NCBI GenBank assembly: GCA_028583685.1
Contig: JAMXIF010000003.1
Location: 72,857,817 to 72,921,816 of the forward strand
Reading direction: 5' to 3'
Length of the DNA: 64,000 nucleotides
Origin: Petaurus breviceps papuanus
Lineage: Eukaryota; Chordata; Mammalia; Diprotodontia; Petauridae
Shown here piece by piece: positions 11,251-22,675 of the stretch. The notes beneath the pieces are model-generated. The model was not told the DNA's origin and made no database searches. It saw only the letters and a program-made list of their open reading frames with translations. Both the position numbers and the translations under genes were made by a program. How positions within the stretch are numbered: the first letter of the stretch is position 1; each line of letters opens with the position of its first letter.

Positions 11251-12930
11251 GGAATGTCTCACGAATTTGCATTGGGGAGGTGGAGAAGACTAAAGGAATA
11301 AATATCAAAGTGACAGTTTTCTCCTACGGGTAGAAAACATTCTACATTAGAGAAGCCCTTGACATGGCTGGATAAAAGCATTAAAAATTCATCCCAATGT
11401 ATCTCTCCACTAACATGATGCAAAATTTACCAAAAAAAAATCTAACTCTAATAGAAACATATGTCTCTACCACTCAAACTCTGGAAGGCACTTATACTCG
11501 TCTGGTTCGAAGATCACTTGACATCTTTCCCAAGCAAAATATTGACTTCTCTTTTTTTCCTCCAGAAAAATGAGCCCTGCTATTTCCTATAGACCTAAAA
11601 AAAGAAAGAAGCCAACTTAAAGAGGCTAGAGCCTAACAAAATATGGCAAGGCTGCCATCTGTCTCACTTAATGATCAGGACACTTCTGATTGAGAAAAAT
11701 TTATCTTCATTAGAATCAGCTCAAATGCATACAGCAAAGCGGAGGGAAACCATCATGATTTTCTTCTAAATTGAGAGGCAAATAAAAAACAAAATTGCAC
11801 TTTTCAATCTTTTGTAAATTGGAAAGAAATCCTGCTCAGAATGAATGGATCTGCATTTTATTCTTAATTTGAAAGTCTCTCTGGGGTCCCAGAAATATGA
11901 AGACAGTATTCAGTTACCATGTTGACTGATGCATTTTACAGGAAATCCTGATCTGTAATTTCAAAGCCACTTTAGTGTGTCTCTGAAGAAGAGAGAGATG
12001 TTTGGGGCCTGGAGATTAACCAATTGATCAGAGTTTGAATGGTTCAATTTGGAACTGACTTGCCTTGACATCTTAACAGAGGTAACATCTGCTTTCAGCA
12101 AGCAAATGTGTTATCTAGGAAAAATAAAAATAATTTACCTTCCTAAGCCTGGAAATGTGGAACTGCTGTTTCACTTATTTTCTGCCTACTTGAATCATCT
12201 TAAGTCTTTGTTCAGCCCAGAGATCTGTCTATTTGTTTACAAACTATATTTTAAGATTCTTGATACTATAGACTTAGCATTTAAAGGAATGGCATTCCCT
12301 AGAATAAATAGATGTGAAGGTACACAAGCACCATATATGAAGTTGGGGGAGGAAAAGGCAATTGGGATATTTTTTATAAAAAACATTTGTGAATAATCCC
12401 ATATATATGAACAAATTCTGAACTTATAAGAATGTATAGAGAAAGAGACAGATATTCAACTCCCTCAGGATCAGTGGTTATCAAATCTTCTGCCAATGTT
12501 TTACTGCCAGTTTCTTTGGGGACAATAGCCGTAGGCCTTGAAAGACTTTATAGGTAGAAAAGGTGACTTAAAGATGTATTAGTCATGGAAAAATATTTTG
12601 CTATTGGCAAAAATGAATCAGAACTTCATTCATTAAATGTCTTTACATGTTACACATGGACAGATTCTAGGCTAAATGATTCTAACTAAATCAGAAACGC
12701 TAGAAGATAGCTCAGAAAAATCCAGGGGTTGATTTGCTCCACGTCAGATGAAAGACACCAGAAGAGACTGAGAAGGAGTAGAATAGGAAATACTCTGAGC
12801 CTGTCAGGGGTGAATCCTTGAATATGCCAAATTATTTTCCTGTTTGCACTCAAGTACTTCATTTAAAATTAATATTGGCCTTGCTCTTCCTTCTTGACCA
12901 TATCTCTTGTGGACAGAATACTGTACTTAG
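11250..12930. other. Repeat-poor stretch without recognised gene
   Basis: About 1.7 kb without a repeat family I recognise. A 115-codon open frame at 12049-12396 has no motif, no splice sites in context and ordinary AT-rich composition, so I do not call it a gene. It may contain conserved non-coding sequence, but this cannot be judged without an alignment. Confidence 0.45.
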
Positions 12931-12934
12931 AACC

Positions 12935-13215
12935 AGGAAAACTTCCTGCCTCTAAGAATTGCTTAGGAGCTGGGTGATACTAGGCAAGTTACATGACCTC
13001 TCTCTCAGCCTTAGTTACCTCACCAATAAAATGGACACAATAATACATAAACATGCCAAAGGATTATTGTGAGGCTCCCATGAGGCAGTGGATTTAAAGT
13101 ACTTTGTAAATGTTAAAGCAAAGTACAGGTGTCAATTATCATTTGTCCTGCCTTTGATATGTACTGGCTGTGTGACCCTGGACAAATAGATAAATTACTT
13201 TACCTTTCAGTACTC
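12935..13215 (+). repeat. CORE-SINE plus adjoining SINE fragment
   Basis: GAATACTGTACTTAGAACCA, GGCAAGTTACATGACCTCTC, GATTATTGTGAGGCTCCCAT and AAAGTACTTTGTAAATG; then ATATGTACTGGCTGTGTGAC of a second partial unit. Confidence 0.75.
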
Positions 13216-13385
13216 TGAGCCAAAAGTGTCAAAAATTAACAAATTAATAAAATTGCAGTGGAACATAGATAATGCTGATATGTGGTTTTCTAAGTCAATA
13301 TGCAGCCATAGGGATCCTTAAGTATGGTTTGGTGGCCCCCAGTTTCTATTTCAGTTGGACACCACTGCTCTGGGCAATTCTCTGA
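13215..13385. mobile_element. hAT-like non-autonomous DNA transposon
   Basis: AAAGTGTCAAAAATTAACAA, TATGTGGTTTTCTAAGTCAA, CAGCCATAGGGATCCTTAAG and GGACACCACTGCTCTG. Ends of the GTGTCAA / GGACACC kind suggest terminal inverted repeats. Confidence 0.7.
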
Positions 13386-14002
13386 CACAATGAGTTACTG
13401 AGAAGATACTGAACTGCATTGGTGGTTGATGGAGTTTTGTGGAGAATTTCCTATATCAATGAAATTAGTCCCTGTCCCTATCCCTGTTCTATCATTTGCC
13501 AGAGTCCATTCCTTTGACTTTAAGATCAGAAGAAGGGCCAATAAACACGGAACATAGTCATTTCTTACTTGGCTGGTGTAAGTAAGTTAAGGCCTTGTGG
13601 CTTGATTGAAAACACCCAAGGGGCATGAAAGTGGAGGCAGGCATAATGAGGAAAAGGAACTAAGTCAATCCACTGACTTCTTTACACTGTGACTGGGATT
13701 GATACCTACAAACTTGGTCAGCCCACAGACTGGCACTTTCTAAAAATGACTGGGAAAAGTTAGGAAAGGGATACAACCAGAATGACATCAGAGATCCTCA
13801 GGCTTGAGGGTGTTCAAGCCATGCCAACAAGTCTCAGACTCATGGGGGGAATCTTCACCCCATACTTCAGTGCTGTTCCAGAGTAAGAGCTGATCCAGGT
13901 GTCTTATAGGGAGGGGAGAGAAGTATCTGCCCAGTCTGAAATAGGCAGGGGTGAAAGGAGGAAATGCTAGAGAGAAACAGGGGCCATGGCTCCAATATAG
14001 AC
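13386..14002. other. No recognised feature
   Basis: Unassigned; one short minus-strand open frame (13788-14036) without recognisable motif overlaps the hAT fragment. Confidence 0.4.
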
Positions 14003-14215
14003 CAGAGATATCAAGCTTGGGCATTAGCAAGGCCAAAGCTCCTGAGGGATTGAACCAGATTAAAACATATTAAAATTTAATTGGGAAATATTTAACAAAA
14101 AAATAAAATATACATGTAGATGATACAAATCTGTGGTTTTCTAAGTTAACTTACAACCTACAGGGAATCATTTCCATTTAAATTTGACATCAGTTATGAA
14201 GATAAATTATCAGGC
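14003..14215. mobile_element. hAT-like non-autonomous DNA transposon
   Basis: Shares TGTGGTTTTCTAAGT and an AATTTAATTGGGAAATATTT block with the marsupial hAT repeat also seen at 13215-13385; it ends near AAATTTGACATCAG. Confidence 0.65.
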
Positions 14216-14454
14216 TGAGAAAGACTAAGCCCCCAAAACAAAAAGTATTTCCAAACATTTTTCTTCTCCTTCTCTAACTCAAAATAGTCTCTAAGAGTCT
14301 ATTAGTATATCTGAATATATAGAAGTGTATCTGACAAGCTGAATTTGATGTTTCAAACTAATTAGCTGACTTGTAGAACTAGAATTCCACATAGAACCAG
14401 CGATTCATCTTTTTAGTTGAAAGTTCACTTAGGAATCATCTAGTCATGGTTTTG

Positions 14455-14547
14455 TGGATACTATTCTGGATAGGAGTTAGGAAGAGCTGAGTTAGAATTC
14501 TGCCTCAGGCATTTTACTAGTTGAGTCAGTTGTGTGATGTATGGGGG
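14455..14547 (+). repeat. SINE 5' fragment
   Basis: AGGAGTTAGGAAGAGCTGAG, TTAGAATTCTGCCTCAGGC and TTGAGTCAGTTGTGTGATG. Confidence 0.65.
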
Positions 14548-14815
14548 AAGAAGAAGGGAACAAGCATTTATTAGGCATCTACTATTTGTCAGGTACTTTG
14601 CAAATTTTACCTCATTTGATCTTCCCAACAACCCTGAGAGAGAACTGCTTTTATCATCCTCATTTTACAGTTGAGGAAACTGAGGCAGACAGAGGTTAAG
14701 TGACTTGCCCAAGGTCACAAAGCTAGTAAGTATCTGAGGCCATATTCGAATTCAGGTCTTCCTGACTCTAGACAGAGACTCTGTCCACCACACCACCTGG
14801 CTGCCTCTAATGATC
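14548..14815 (-). repeat. CORE-SINE (THER-like), well preserved
   Basis: AACAAGCATTTATTAGGCAT, CCTCATTTGATCTTCCCAAC, CAGTTGAGGAAACTGAGGCA, AGGTTAAGTGACTTGCCCAA and CACCACACCACCTGGCTGCC. Confidence 0.93.
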
Positions 14816-14839
14816 TAGCTGCCTATATGATCATATAGA

Positions 14840-15055
14840 TAATATAATCATAGATTTATAACCAGAAGGAATCTTAGAGCTCAATGAGCAAAATTCCTCT
14901 TTGTACAAATGAGGAAACAGACCCAGGGAGGTTAAGTGATTTGTACAGCTAGTAAGTGTCTGATATAGGAACTTCACAGTCAAGAAAGCTCACCCAGTTT
15001 TGTCAGTTACTAGAGGGCAGCTCTCCTAACTCCTGTTCAAGAGCTCTTTCTATTA
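14840..15055 (-). repeat. CORE-SINE (MIR-like)
   Basis: TTTATAACCAGAAGGAATCT, ACAAATGAGGAAACAGACCC and GGGAGGTTAAGTGATTTG. Confidence 0.75.
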
Positions 15056-15144
15056 TCACTTACTTCAATTAGAATACATTACTAAATGAAGGATTTTTGA
15101 TAACATTAAAGAAGTTTGCTCTCAACTTTTTAAAGACAGTTCTT

Positions 15145-15370
15145 TTGCTTCCTGGTTGCCTGATTTTTAGGAGAGGAGGAAAGGGAGAGGGAGACAGAGA
15201 GGGAAAGAGACAGAAATAGAAAAACAGAGGAAGATCACTAGAAAGAGACAGAGATTTAGAAGCAGAGAGACAGAAAGATAGAAAGGCAATATAGTGTGCT
15301 AGATTCTGCTATCTTCCCTGTAATTCTTGACAGCATATTTCCTAGTCTATTTCCTTCCCCAAGACCAGAA
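15145..15370. repeat. Local duplication unit 1, purine-rich
   Basis: CTTCCTGGTTGCCTGATTTT, a GGGAGAGGGAGACAGAGAGG tract, AAGATCACTAGAAAGAGACA, AATATAGTGTGCTAGATTC and GTAATTCTTGACAGCATA. Unit 2 lies about 1.5 kb to the right in the same orientation. Confidence 0.85.
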
Positions 15371-15414
15371 ATCAAGTCAGTTCAAGTCTTGATTTTCACT
15401 TCTAGAGAAATAAT

Positions 15415-15780
15415 GCTAAACCTAGAGTTAAGAGACTTGGTTTTAACTTCAAGTTCCCACATATACTGAAAAGTCCTGTCACTTTTTTTTAAAGCAAATG
15501 GGGATTAAGTAACTTGCTCAAGGTTACATGGCCAGTTATTTCTGGGTGTGGTGCTAAGTATCTGAGCCCGGATTTGATCCCCAGGTCATCCTGACACTGG
15601 AGCCGGTGCTCTTACTCGCTGAACCACCTGGCCGCCCCTAGTCCTGTTACTTCTAACCCTCACTTTCCTCATTTCTAAAATGGGAAGAACACTTGCATGA
15701 TCTACTTCTCAAGGTTATTGTCAAGAGAGTGCCCTGCAAACTCTCACAAAGCAATTAGCTATCATTAATAAAACAGAAGC
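15415..15780 (+). repeat. CORE-SINE split by a WSINE
   Basis: The left part has AGAGTTAAGAGACTTGG; the right part has CTCACTTTCCTCATTTCTAA and CTTCTCAAGGTTATTGTCAA. The inserted SINE at 15483-15639 separates the two. Confidence 0.75.
15483..15639 (-). repeat. WSINE-like SINE with target duplication
   Basis: Reverse-complement SINE (GGGATTAAGTAACTTGCTCA, GGTGCTCTTACTCGCTGAAC). AGTCCTGTCAC at 15472-15482 and AGTCCTGTTAC at 15640-15650 are the target duplication, one difference. Confidence 0.95.
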
Positions 15781-16109
15781 AAATACTTTCTTGCATCCAT
15801 AGCTCTAGAAATACCTTGTCTTCAAAGACACCCAGTGTGATAGTTATAGCTCTGAAATCTGTTTTGCCCATGGCCGTACTGCTAATAAATACTGAATGCT
15901 GGAATCAGACACGTCTCTCCTGACTTCCAATCTAGAACTTTTCTGGAAAGCACACTCCTTCAGGCTGTTCACAGGCTCCTGCCACAACCCCAGGCTGCCT
16001 CGCCCCTTCAAATATACCCCCTTCCCCACCCCTGCCCTATACATTAACCCTCAATGATCCCAGAGAAGATTTCGTGCTGTCTTTCTCCTTCTAGAGAACA
16101 GCTTCCTTT

Positions 16110-16385
16110 TATAATAATAGTAACAATAATTAACGTTTATAGAGTGCCTTAAATTGTACAAAATTATTTACATATAACATCTCATTTGATCCTCACAACA
16201 ACCCAGTGAGGTAGGTGCTATTTTTTTCCCCACATTTTGTAAATGAGGAAACTGACGCTTGGAAACATTAAGTGACTTCCCAGGGTCACAAAACTACTAA
16301 GTGTCTGAGGCAGGATTAGAACTCAGGTGTCACAGGCACCAGGTCCAACACTTTTTATACTACTGTACCACTTGGCTTATCTCTT
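16110..16385 (-). repeat. CORE-SINE (MIR/THER-like)
   Basis: TTTATAGAGTGCCTTAAATT, ATCTCATTTGATCCTCACAA, AAATGAGGAAACTGACGC, TCACAAAACTACTAAGTGTC and CAGGATTAGAACTCAGG. Confidence 0.92.
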
Positions 16386-16559
16386 AGTGCTGTTATCTTC
16401 ATTATTACCATTTTTCCAACTCCCCTTTCCCTTCCACTGCATGATGATACTCCCTTTACCAGGATATTTAGTGACAAAGCCAGATAAAGAACAGTTTTTA
16501 AATGATGCCACATTTTCTACCACAGCAAGGTTAGGAGGGAATGGGAGAACAATCATGGA

Positions 16560-17460
16560 ATCACAACATTTCAGAGTTCAAAAGGTACTCGGTCATCATC
16601 TAGTCTAATCAATACAACTCTTTTTACAACTCTTTAAAATCAATATTTTTGCATCCTGGTTTTTAGGGGGAAGAGAAAGAGGGAGGGAAGAAGGGGGAGA
16701 GAGACCGAGACACAGACAGAGAGATGGAGAGAGGAGGGGGAGGGATGGAGAGAGAGACAGAGACAGAGAAAGACAGAGAGGGATAGAGGAAAGAGAGAGA
16801 GAGAGTGAGAGAGAAAGGAGAGAGAAAGAGAGAAAGATCACTAGAGAGAGACAGACTCAGAATCAGAGAAACAGGAAGATGGAAAGACAATATAGTGTGC
16901 TAGATCCTGCTATCTTCCTTGTAATTCTTGACAGCACCTTTCCTAGTCCAGTTCCTTCTCCACTTTAAGAAAAGAATCCCTATTACCACATACCCAACAA
17001 ATGTCCATGCAGTAAAAATTATTCTAGTAGCTTGAAGACCAGCCAATGAACAAGAATTTTCCATCTCCAGCTGAATCCTGGATACGGTCATTCAAATTGT
17101 TAGGAAATTTTCTCCAATGCTTAACCTAAATTCAGCTCTTTACCACTTCTACCTCTTACTCCTAGTCCTACTCCCTGAAGCCAAGTAGAACAGGATTAAT
17201 TCCTCTTCCATCAAACACTTGAGGTCAGCTCTCACATCCCTCCTGAGCTTCTTCAGCTAAACCTCCTCCTTTTCTTCTACTATATCTCATTTGATATGAA
17301 TTCTAGGCCCTTTACCAAAACAATAGCCCTCTTCCAGACGCTCTGTGGCTTCTCAGTGTCCTCCTAAATGGTTTTACCCAGACTGAACACCACCCTCCAG
17401 ATGAGGACTGAGAAGGACAGAGGAGAGGACTATCCTTCACCTATTCCTAAAGACTTTGCC
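16560..17460 (-). mobile_element. CR1/L3 LINE 3' region, interrupted
   Basis: Reverse-complement CR1/L3: ATGGAATCACAACATTTCAG with GTCATCATCTAGTCTAAT at the 3' end (16560-16625), then from 17097 TTAGGAAATTTTCTCCAATG, ACTCCTAGTCCTACTCCCTG, TCTTCCAGACGCTCTG and ACCCAGACTGAACACCACCC. The middle (16640-16965) is a separate purine-rich duplicated segment. Confidence 0.7.
16640..16965. repeat. Local duplication unit 2, purine-rich
   Basis: CATCCTGGTTTTTAGG, a long (GA)n/GGGA-rich tract, then AAAGATCACTAGAGAGAGAC, AATATAGTGTGCTAGATCC and GTAATTCTTGACAGCACC. It matches unit 1 at 15145-15370; the purine tract is about 90 bp longer here. Confidence 0.85.
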
Positions 17461-17654
17461 TCTCAATGTAGCCATAATCTCAAGCCTAAATCCTTGCAAC
17501 TTCCATTCATCCACCAGGACTATTAGCAGACTTTGCATCGTTGACTTGAGGCCATTCTTGCCCCAGTCTACTTCACTCTTCCCAACCTTCCAGTCATTTT
17601 TAACCTTTTGTCCACTATCACAGTTACAACTTAAATAACTGATCTACAATAATA

Positions 17655-17815
17655 ATAACTTACATTTCAGATAACTTATAATTTATAAAGTGTTTTTCTT
17701 CCAACTCCCCTATAAGGTAGGAAGATTGAATATTACTTATCCTATTTTTCAAATGAGAAAAAAAAACTGTCTCTGAGAGATCAAAGAAATTGCCTGATAG
17801 AGGGTCATGCCTCGA
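17655..17815 (-). repeat. Degenerate CORE-SINE
   Basis: AATAATAACTTACATTTCAG, CCCCTATAAGGTAGGAAG and TATTTTTCAAATGAGAAA. Confidence 0.55.
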
Positions 17816-17819
17816 ATCA

Positions 17820-18030
17820 AGAAGACTCATCTTTGTGAGTTTAAATCTGGTGTCAGATAAGTACTAGCTGTGTGACCCTAGGTAAGTCACTTAGCCCTGT
17901 TTGCCTCAGTTTCCACATCTGTAAAATGAGCTGTAGAAGGAAATGGCAAACCACTCTAGTGTCTTTGCCAAGAAAACCCCACATAAGGTCACAAAGATTC
18001 AGACATGACTGAAAAACAACTGAACAAAAA
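17820..18030 (+). repeat. MAR1-like marsupial SINE
   Basis: GTGTGACCCTAGGTAAGTCA, CTTAGCCCTGTTTGCCTCAG, ATGAGCTGTAGAAGGAAATG, GCAAACCACTCTAGTGTC, TTTGCCAAGAAAACCCCAC and GACATGACTGAAAAACAACT: an almost canonical 3' end of this SINE. Confidence 0.95.
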
Positions 18031-18194
18031 ATCCCCACAGCCACTATTCCAAACTTTTTCTTTTTCCCTCAGGCCTCTAATATCAACTGGTCAACAGAAG
18101 ACTTAGCCCCATACTTCGCTGAGAAAATAGGGACCATTTTCAATGAGCTGCTCCTTCTCCCTTTCTCTGCATCTGAGAAGCTCTTGATATCACC

Positions 18195-18475
18195 CCCTCA
18201 TTTTCTCCTTTACTCTATTCTCCAATGATGAGCTAGGTCTTCTCCCCATCTGACATTTATGTAACAATCTATGGTTCACAAATCACTTTAACTCTTTTTA
18301 ATTCTCACAATGTTGTGAGGTGCTATTATTAGCCTTATTTTAAAATACGGAAACCGGGGCTCAGAAAGAGTAAATAACCTACCCAGGGTCACACAGTTAG
18401 TGTCTGAGTAGGGATTTGAAGCCAAATCTTCTTTATTCTAAATCTAGCATGCTCTGTATTATACCATTTTGCTTC
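18195..18475 (-). repeat. CORE-SINE (MIR/THER-like)
   Basis: TCTCACAATGTTGTGAGGTG, ACCTACCCAGGGTCACACAG, TTAGTGTCTGAGTAGGGATT and GCATGCTCTGTATTATACCA. Confidence 0.85.
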
Positions 18476-18659
18476 TCATTCTCAGTTATTCCTATTACAT
18501 AATCGAAGTAGACTAAAAGGAATTATTGCTACTGGTCATTATTTCTTTCTAGAGTTAATTTCATCCCATTATTACCCATACCTCACTTTACTTGGTGTAG
18601 TAAACTTCTAATGAGAAAACTCTCTGCACCAAAATCAGGTCAATACTCATGTATCTCAT

Positions 18660-18800
18660 GGTCTTATGTAGTTGCTTGGGGGCACTAAGAGTTAGTGACT
18701 TGCCCAGAGCCACACAGCCAGTATGTGTTGAAAGCAAGACTTGATACTAGGCTTTCCTCACTTTGAGGACAATATTCTATCCATCATGTCATACTTCCCT
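18660..18800 (-). repeat. SINE fragment
   Basis: AGAGTTAGTGACTTGCCCAG, GCCACACAGCCAGTATGTG and AATATTCTATCCATCATGTC. Confidence 0.7.
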
Positions 18801-18892
18801 TCAGAAGTCTAAGTAGATCTTTTCTTGCCATGTTTCCAACTTTTTGGATGGCTAAGTAGAAGAATGCACATATATATTTCATTTATCAGATA

Positions 18893-19130
18893 AGGGAAAT
18901 AATAACAACGATGCTTTGCATTTGTATGGTACTTTGCAGTTTTCAAAAAGTTTTCCAGTAAAATTTTTTTTCTTTTCAACTTCTCTGTGAGGGTCAGAAT
19001 AAGCAAAGATTGTCATCTCCAATTTACAAGTGAAGAAACTGAAGTATAGAGAGGTTAAAGTGACCTTACCAGTTAACAGCAGAGTCAATCATATAACCCA
19101 GGCCTAACGCTTGGTCTAGCAACCTTCCCA
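18893..19130 (-). repeat. CORE-SINE (MIR/THER-like)
   Basis: TGCATTTGTATGGTACTTTG, CAATTTACAAGTGAAGAAAC and AGCAGAGTCAATCATATAAC in reverse-complement order. Confidence 0.7.
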
Positions 19131-20225
19131 TTAGAGTATACTGTCAAAGATAATTTAAGATGGCATTGATTCTAGTCTAGGGCAATTAGATACCACAAGT
19201 AAAACCCTGATCCTTACCAGTTTGGGGGGGATACAGCCTAAATCTCAGGACACCAAAGGAACCATTTAGTTTTGCTTTATTGGCTGATAACGGGAAGATT
19301 AGTAATTCTTAGTATGAATTTTTCACTTTTCACCTGGTTATTTTGGCTTTACTATGGACACACCCTCATGGAAAAAGACATAGAAATTGTAATCAGAGAG
19401 CAAAACCATCTAATTATTCCCCAGAGAAACTGAAATCTATTGTCAAACTATGAAAATCCCTTTGTGTCATTAGATGTATAAAGGCTTAGCTTTAAAAAAC
19501 TAACTATTCACATGTCCCATTAGTCTACATCAGGAAGGGGGCATGAGCTTCATGGTTGTAGCAGAGCAGCTGACAGGTTGAACTCCAAAATTCTGCTTCA
19601 TTTTTTTCTCCTCATTTCATTCAGGGACCATCAGTATCCTTGATTTTATTCTGCCTGAGTCTCCCAATGCTGAATCTTTAAGTGGAACATGGTACAGCAT
19701 AATAATTCCTACCTCTTGGGGAAATCTAAGATTCCATTTGAGAGATGCTAGAAGTGCAGAGTATTATTAACAACAGGGATTCCTGCTGAATGAATATACA
19801 TTCATTCTTCTAAGGCATAGGTTGAAAAATGAAATTGCTACGTAACTCAATGGGAATTTACCAGTTAACATTTCAAAATACTTTTAGGATCTTAAGGGAA
19901 TTGGGAGGAAAAAAGGTGAAAAGGATTAATATCTTCATTAATTCTTGGTATAAAGTGCCTGGAAAAGAATTATGGGATACAGTCTTCATTCTTTGGTTAG
20001 GAATGTGTGAGTGAGAATTCCCACAGAAGTGAGTCCAGAAAATACCATGGATTTTCTCCCATTGTAGAAGAGTGGTGAATGGAATTTGGTTATCTGTTTG
20101 TATCTTTCCATACTCTATTTGCTTTCAGTTTACACTACATTTTGACAAGCTTGGGTATCTGGTATCTAAACCTAAGCATTTTGAAAATCCAAAGAAGGAT
20201 ATGCATATACATACAGCATAGAATA
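19130..20225. other. No recognised feature
   Basis: Unique-looking sequence, no gene or clear repeat. Confidence 0.45.
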
Positions 20226-20392
20226 AGTTAAAGGAAAGAAACAAGGCAATTATTAAAAAGCAGACACAAAAGCCACAAGGTTTGTGAAAACTTTTACATG
20301 AATATCCCATTTTAGACATAAAATAACCCTGTAAAATATTTACTACAAATTCTATTCTCCCTATTTTACATATTAAGAAATAAAGATTTAGT

Positions 20393-20538
20393 GGCGGCCA
20401 GGTAGCACAGCGAGTAAGAGCACCAGCTCCAGTGTTGGGATGATCTGGAGATCGAATCCTTGGCTCAGACACTTAGCACCCACCCAGAAACACCTGGCCA
20501 TGTAACCTTGGGCAAGTTACTTAACCCCAATTGCTTAG
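20393..20538 (+). repeat. WSINE-like SINE, first unit of a tandem pair
   Basis: GGCGGCCAGGTAGCACAGCG, AGTAAGAGCACCAGCTCC, CTTGGCTCAGACACTTAGC, ending CCCCAATTGCTTA directly against the next unit. Confidence 0.92.
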
Positions 20539-20703
20539 GGGCAGCCAGGTGGCTCAGCGAGTAAGAGCACTGGCTCCAGTGTCGCGATGACCTGGATCAA
20601 ATCCAGGCTCAGATACTCAGCACCACCCCCAGAAATAACTGGCCATGTAAACTTGAGCAAGTTACTTAACCCCGATTGCTTACAAAAAAATTTAAAAAAA
20701 GAA
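20539..20703 (+). repeat. WSINE-like SINE, second unit of a tandem pair
   Basis: GGGCAGCCAGGTGGCTCAGC, GAGTAAGAGCACTGGCTCC, CCCCGATTGCTTAC and an A-rich tail. It follows the first unit without a spacer. Confidence 0.92.
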
Positions 20704-20824
20704 AGAAATATTCAGAGAAGCCTCATTGACCTGCCCATGATGACACAGTTTGTAATCAGGATTTTAACCCAGGACTGCCTCACTACAAGGCAAAGACTCC
20801 CCCAAGCTGCCTCTCCCATTGATT

Positions 20825-22225
20825 TATAAATAGCTCCAGAGAGGCAAATAACCCTATAGAGTTCAATAGACAATGTAAGTGATGTTGATAACAATGACCC
20901 TGAGTCATGAGGAAAAGATTTATTCATTTATTATGTTTAGTATCCTTTGTTTAACAGTAAGGTGAAGAAGATAGACCAATGTTGGAGGTCAGAAAACTTG
21001 GGTTTTAAATCCTGCCTCTAGTACATTCCATTAGCAAGTCAGGTAACCTCTCAGTTTCCCCAGGTAACTCACTGAGAGTGTTAGATGTCTCACAATTTGC
21101 TTTGATGGAAGAAGTCTCAACAGAGGGAGCTTTTGCTGATGAAATCAAAGGTCTAGATTTGGGGGGCATGGGGAAGAGAGAAGAGAATTCTCCATACCAG
21201 AATGAATAAGGCATAAAATATTTCATTCTCAAAGAGTTATAATTCTCTTGTTAAAGTTTTGAGGCACTGAGAAGTAAGCCATCAGCTGTCAAATCCCATT
21301 ACATTGTTCTGCCTAAATGACCACTTCCTCAGAGTTCCAAATAACTGAGAATTTAACCATAGCTACATAGGCTGAGAAACTGGACTAGGAAGGACACATT
21401 CGTTTTCAAATATTGAGACCTGATAGTAGACAGTTCTCGGTCATCTTTCATTCCAATAATCTCCTGGATAAAAATTTATTCCAACAGTTTAACATAGCTG
21501 TCCTTTGGTTGCTTGTATAGCTTTCTACAAGCGCAGAGAAATGTATGTCACAGAGATGCTTTTCTCCAAGGAGGGTAAGGAAGTGGAGGGAAAACCTTTT
21601 GCAGAGAGCAATGATGGGGATATGCTTTTACTTTGAGAAATCTCATGACCACCATGCTATCTCACATCCCCCCAGATGAGATATACTTGCTTTCTTTTTC
21701 ATTTGTTCCCTAAGGTCGCTTGGGAAGATCTATCATGATTGATAGGGGCCAATTATGTTATATCATGTCATGCTGTTAAATTAAAACTCTCACATTTGTC
21801 TAAGTTTAAAAGCCAAATAGCTCATTACCCATGGAAAACAGTTCTTTTATTGGGGTTACTTACCTGCCATGCCCCACAGGGAGTTGCAGACCAACAAGTG
21901 ATTTTTGTATGTACGTAAGACAGCACAGTATATAGGAAGGTACAGCTGAGATGTTCACTGAAGCCTGTCTGCTGTCACAGCTTCAGAGCTGCATCAAGTC
22001 TGCCATCTTATGGAAAAGATCAGAAATGCCGGGAGTACTAGTTAGAAGAATTGGCATTTGAACACTGACTCCAAAACCAGGTCCTAAACCTTAACGGTTT
22101 TATGAGAACAGAGAGCTCACATCCCAACCTGTTCTATGTACATACAACGGAAGTCCTAGGCATCTTGGAGCTGCTCATTCTTGGTTTCAATTAATATCTA
22201 TCACTGTGTAACAATGAGCAACAAG
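20825..22225. other. Mostly unassigned, repeat-poor
   Basis: A weak SINE remnant lies at 20950-21070. The rest, especially 21240-22200, shows no repeat I recognise and no coding potential. Confidence 0.45.
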
Positions 22226-22640
22226 CAAGCCTGAATTTAATAATTACTTACTAAGTGCCAGGGATTGTGATCAATTCTAGGGATACAGAAAAAGGCAAAA
22301 ACACAGTTCCTACCTTCAAGAAGTCAATATCCTAATCGAAAGAGACAACATGCAAATAATTATGTATATATAAGATACACAAAATGAATTGGAGGTCATC
22401 TCAGAGGGAAGGCGCTAGCATTAAGGAGGACAGGGAAAGTCTTGCAGAAGCAGGGGGAGTTTAAATGACACTATGAAAGATGCCAGTGAAGCATGGAGGT
22501 GGCAGAGAGGCAGAAGCACATTCCCGGCATGGGGACTAGTCATTAAAAAGGCATAGAGTCAGGAGGATGTGCTGTGGAGGAGATGAGGCTAGCAGATGCC
22601 TTGAGCTTGGGAGTTCTGAGTTGCAGTAGGCTAAACTGAT
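22225..22640 (+). mobile_element. Old LINE 3'-end fragment
   Basis: ACTTACTAAGTGCCAGGGAT, GAAAGAGACAACATGCAAAT, GAGGTCATCTCAGAGGGAAG, GCGCTAGCATTAAGGAGG and TTCCCGGCATGGGGACTAG, in the family's order. Confidence 0.65.
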
Positions 22641-22675
22641 TGAGTGTCTGCATTAAATTCAACAAATAAGGTGGG

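Larger units (their letters stand above)
20230..20820 (-). repeat. CORE-SINE split by a SINE pair
   Basis: Reverse-complement CORE-SINE text at about 20320-20392 (CTCCCTATTTTACATATTAA) and 20706-20820 (CTGCCCATGATGACACAGTT, TTTTAACCCAGGACTGCC), interrupted by two plus-strand SINEs. Confidence 0.6.

Noticed and set aside
12049-12396. 115-codon plus-strand open frame
   Set aside because: No recognisable domain, stop-rich surroundings, no evidence of splicing; length is within chance for 64 kb.
16605-16890. Ser/Leu-rich minus-strand open frames
   Set aside because: Translations of a GA-rich tract.
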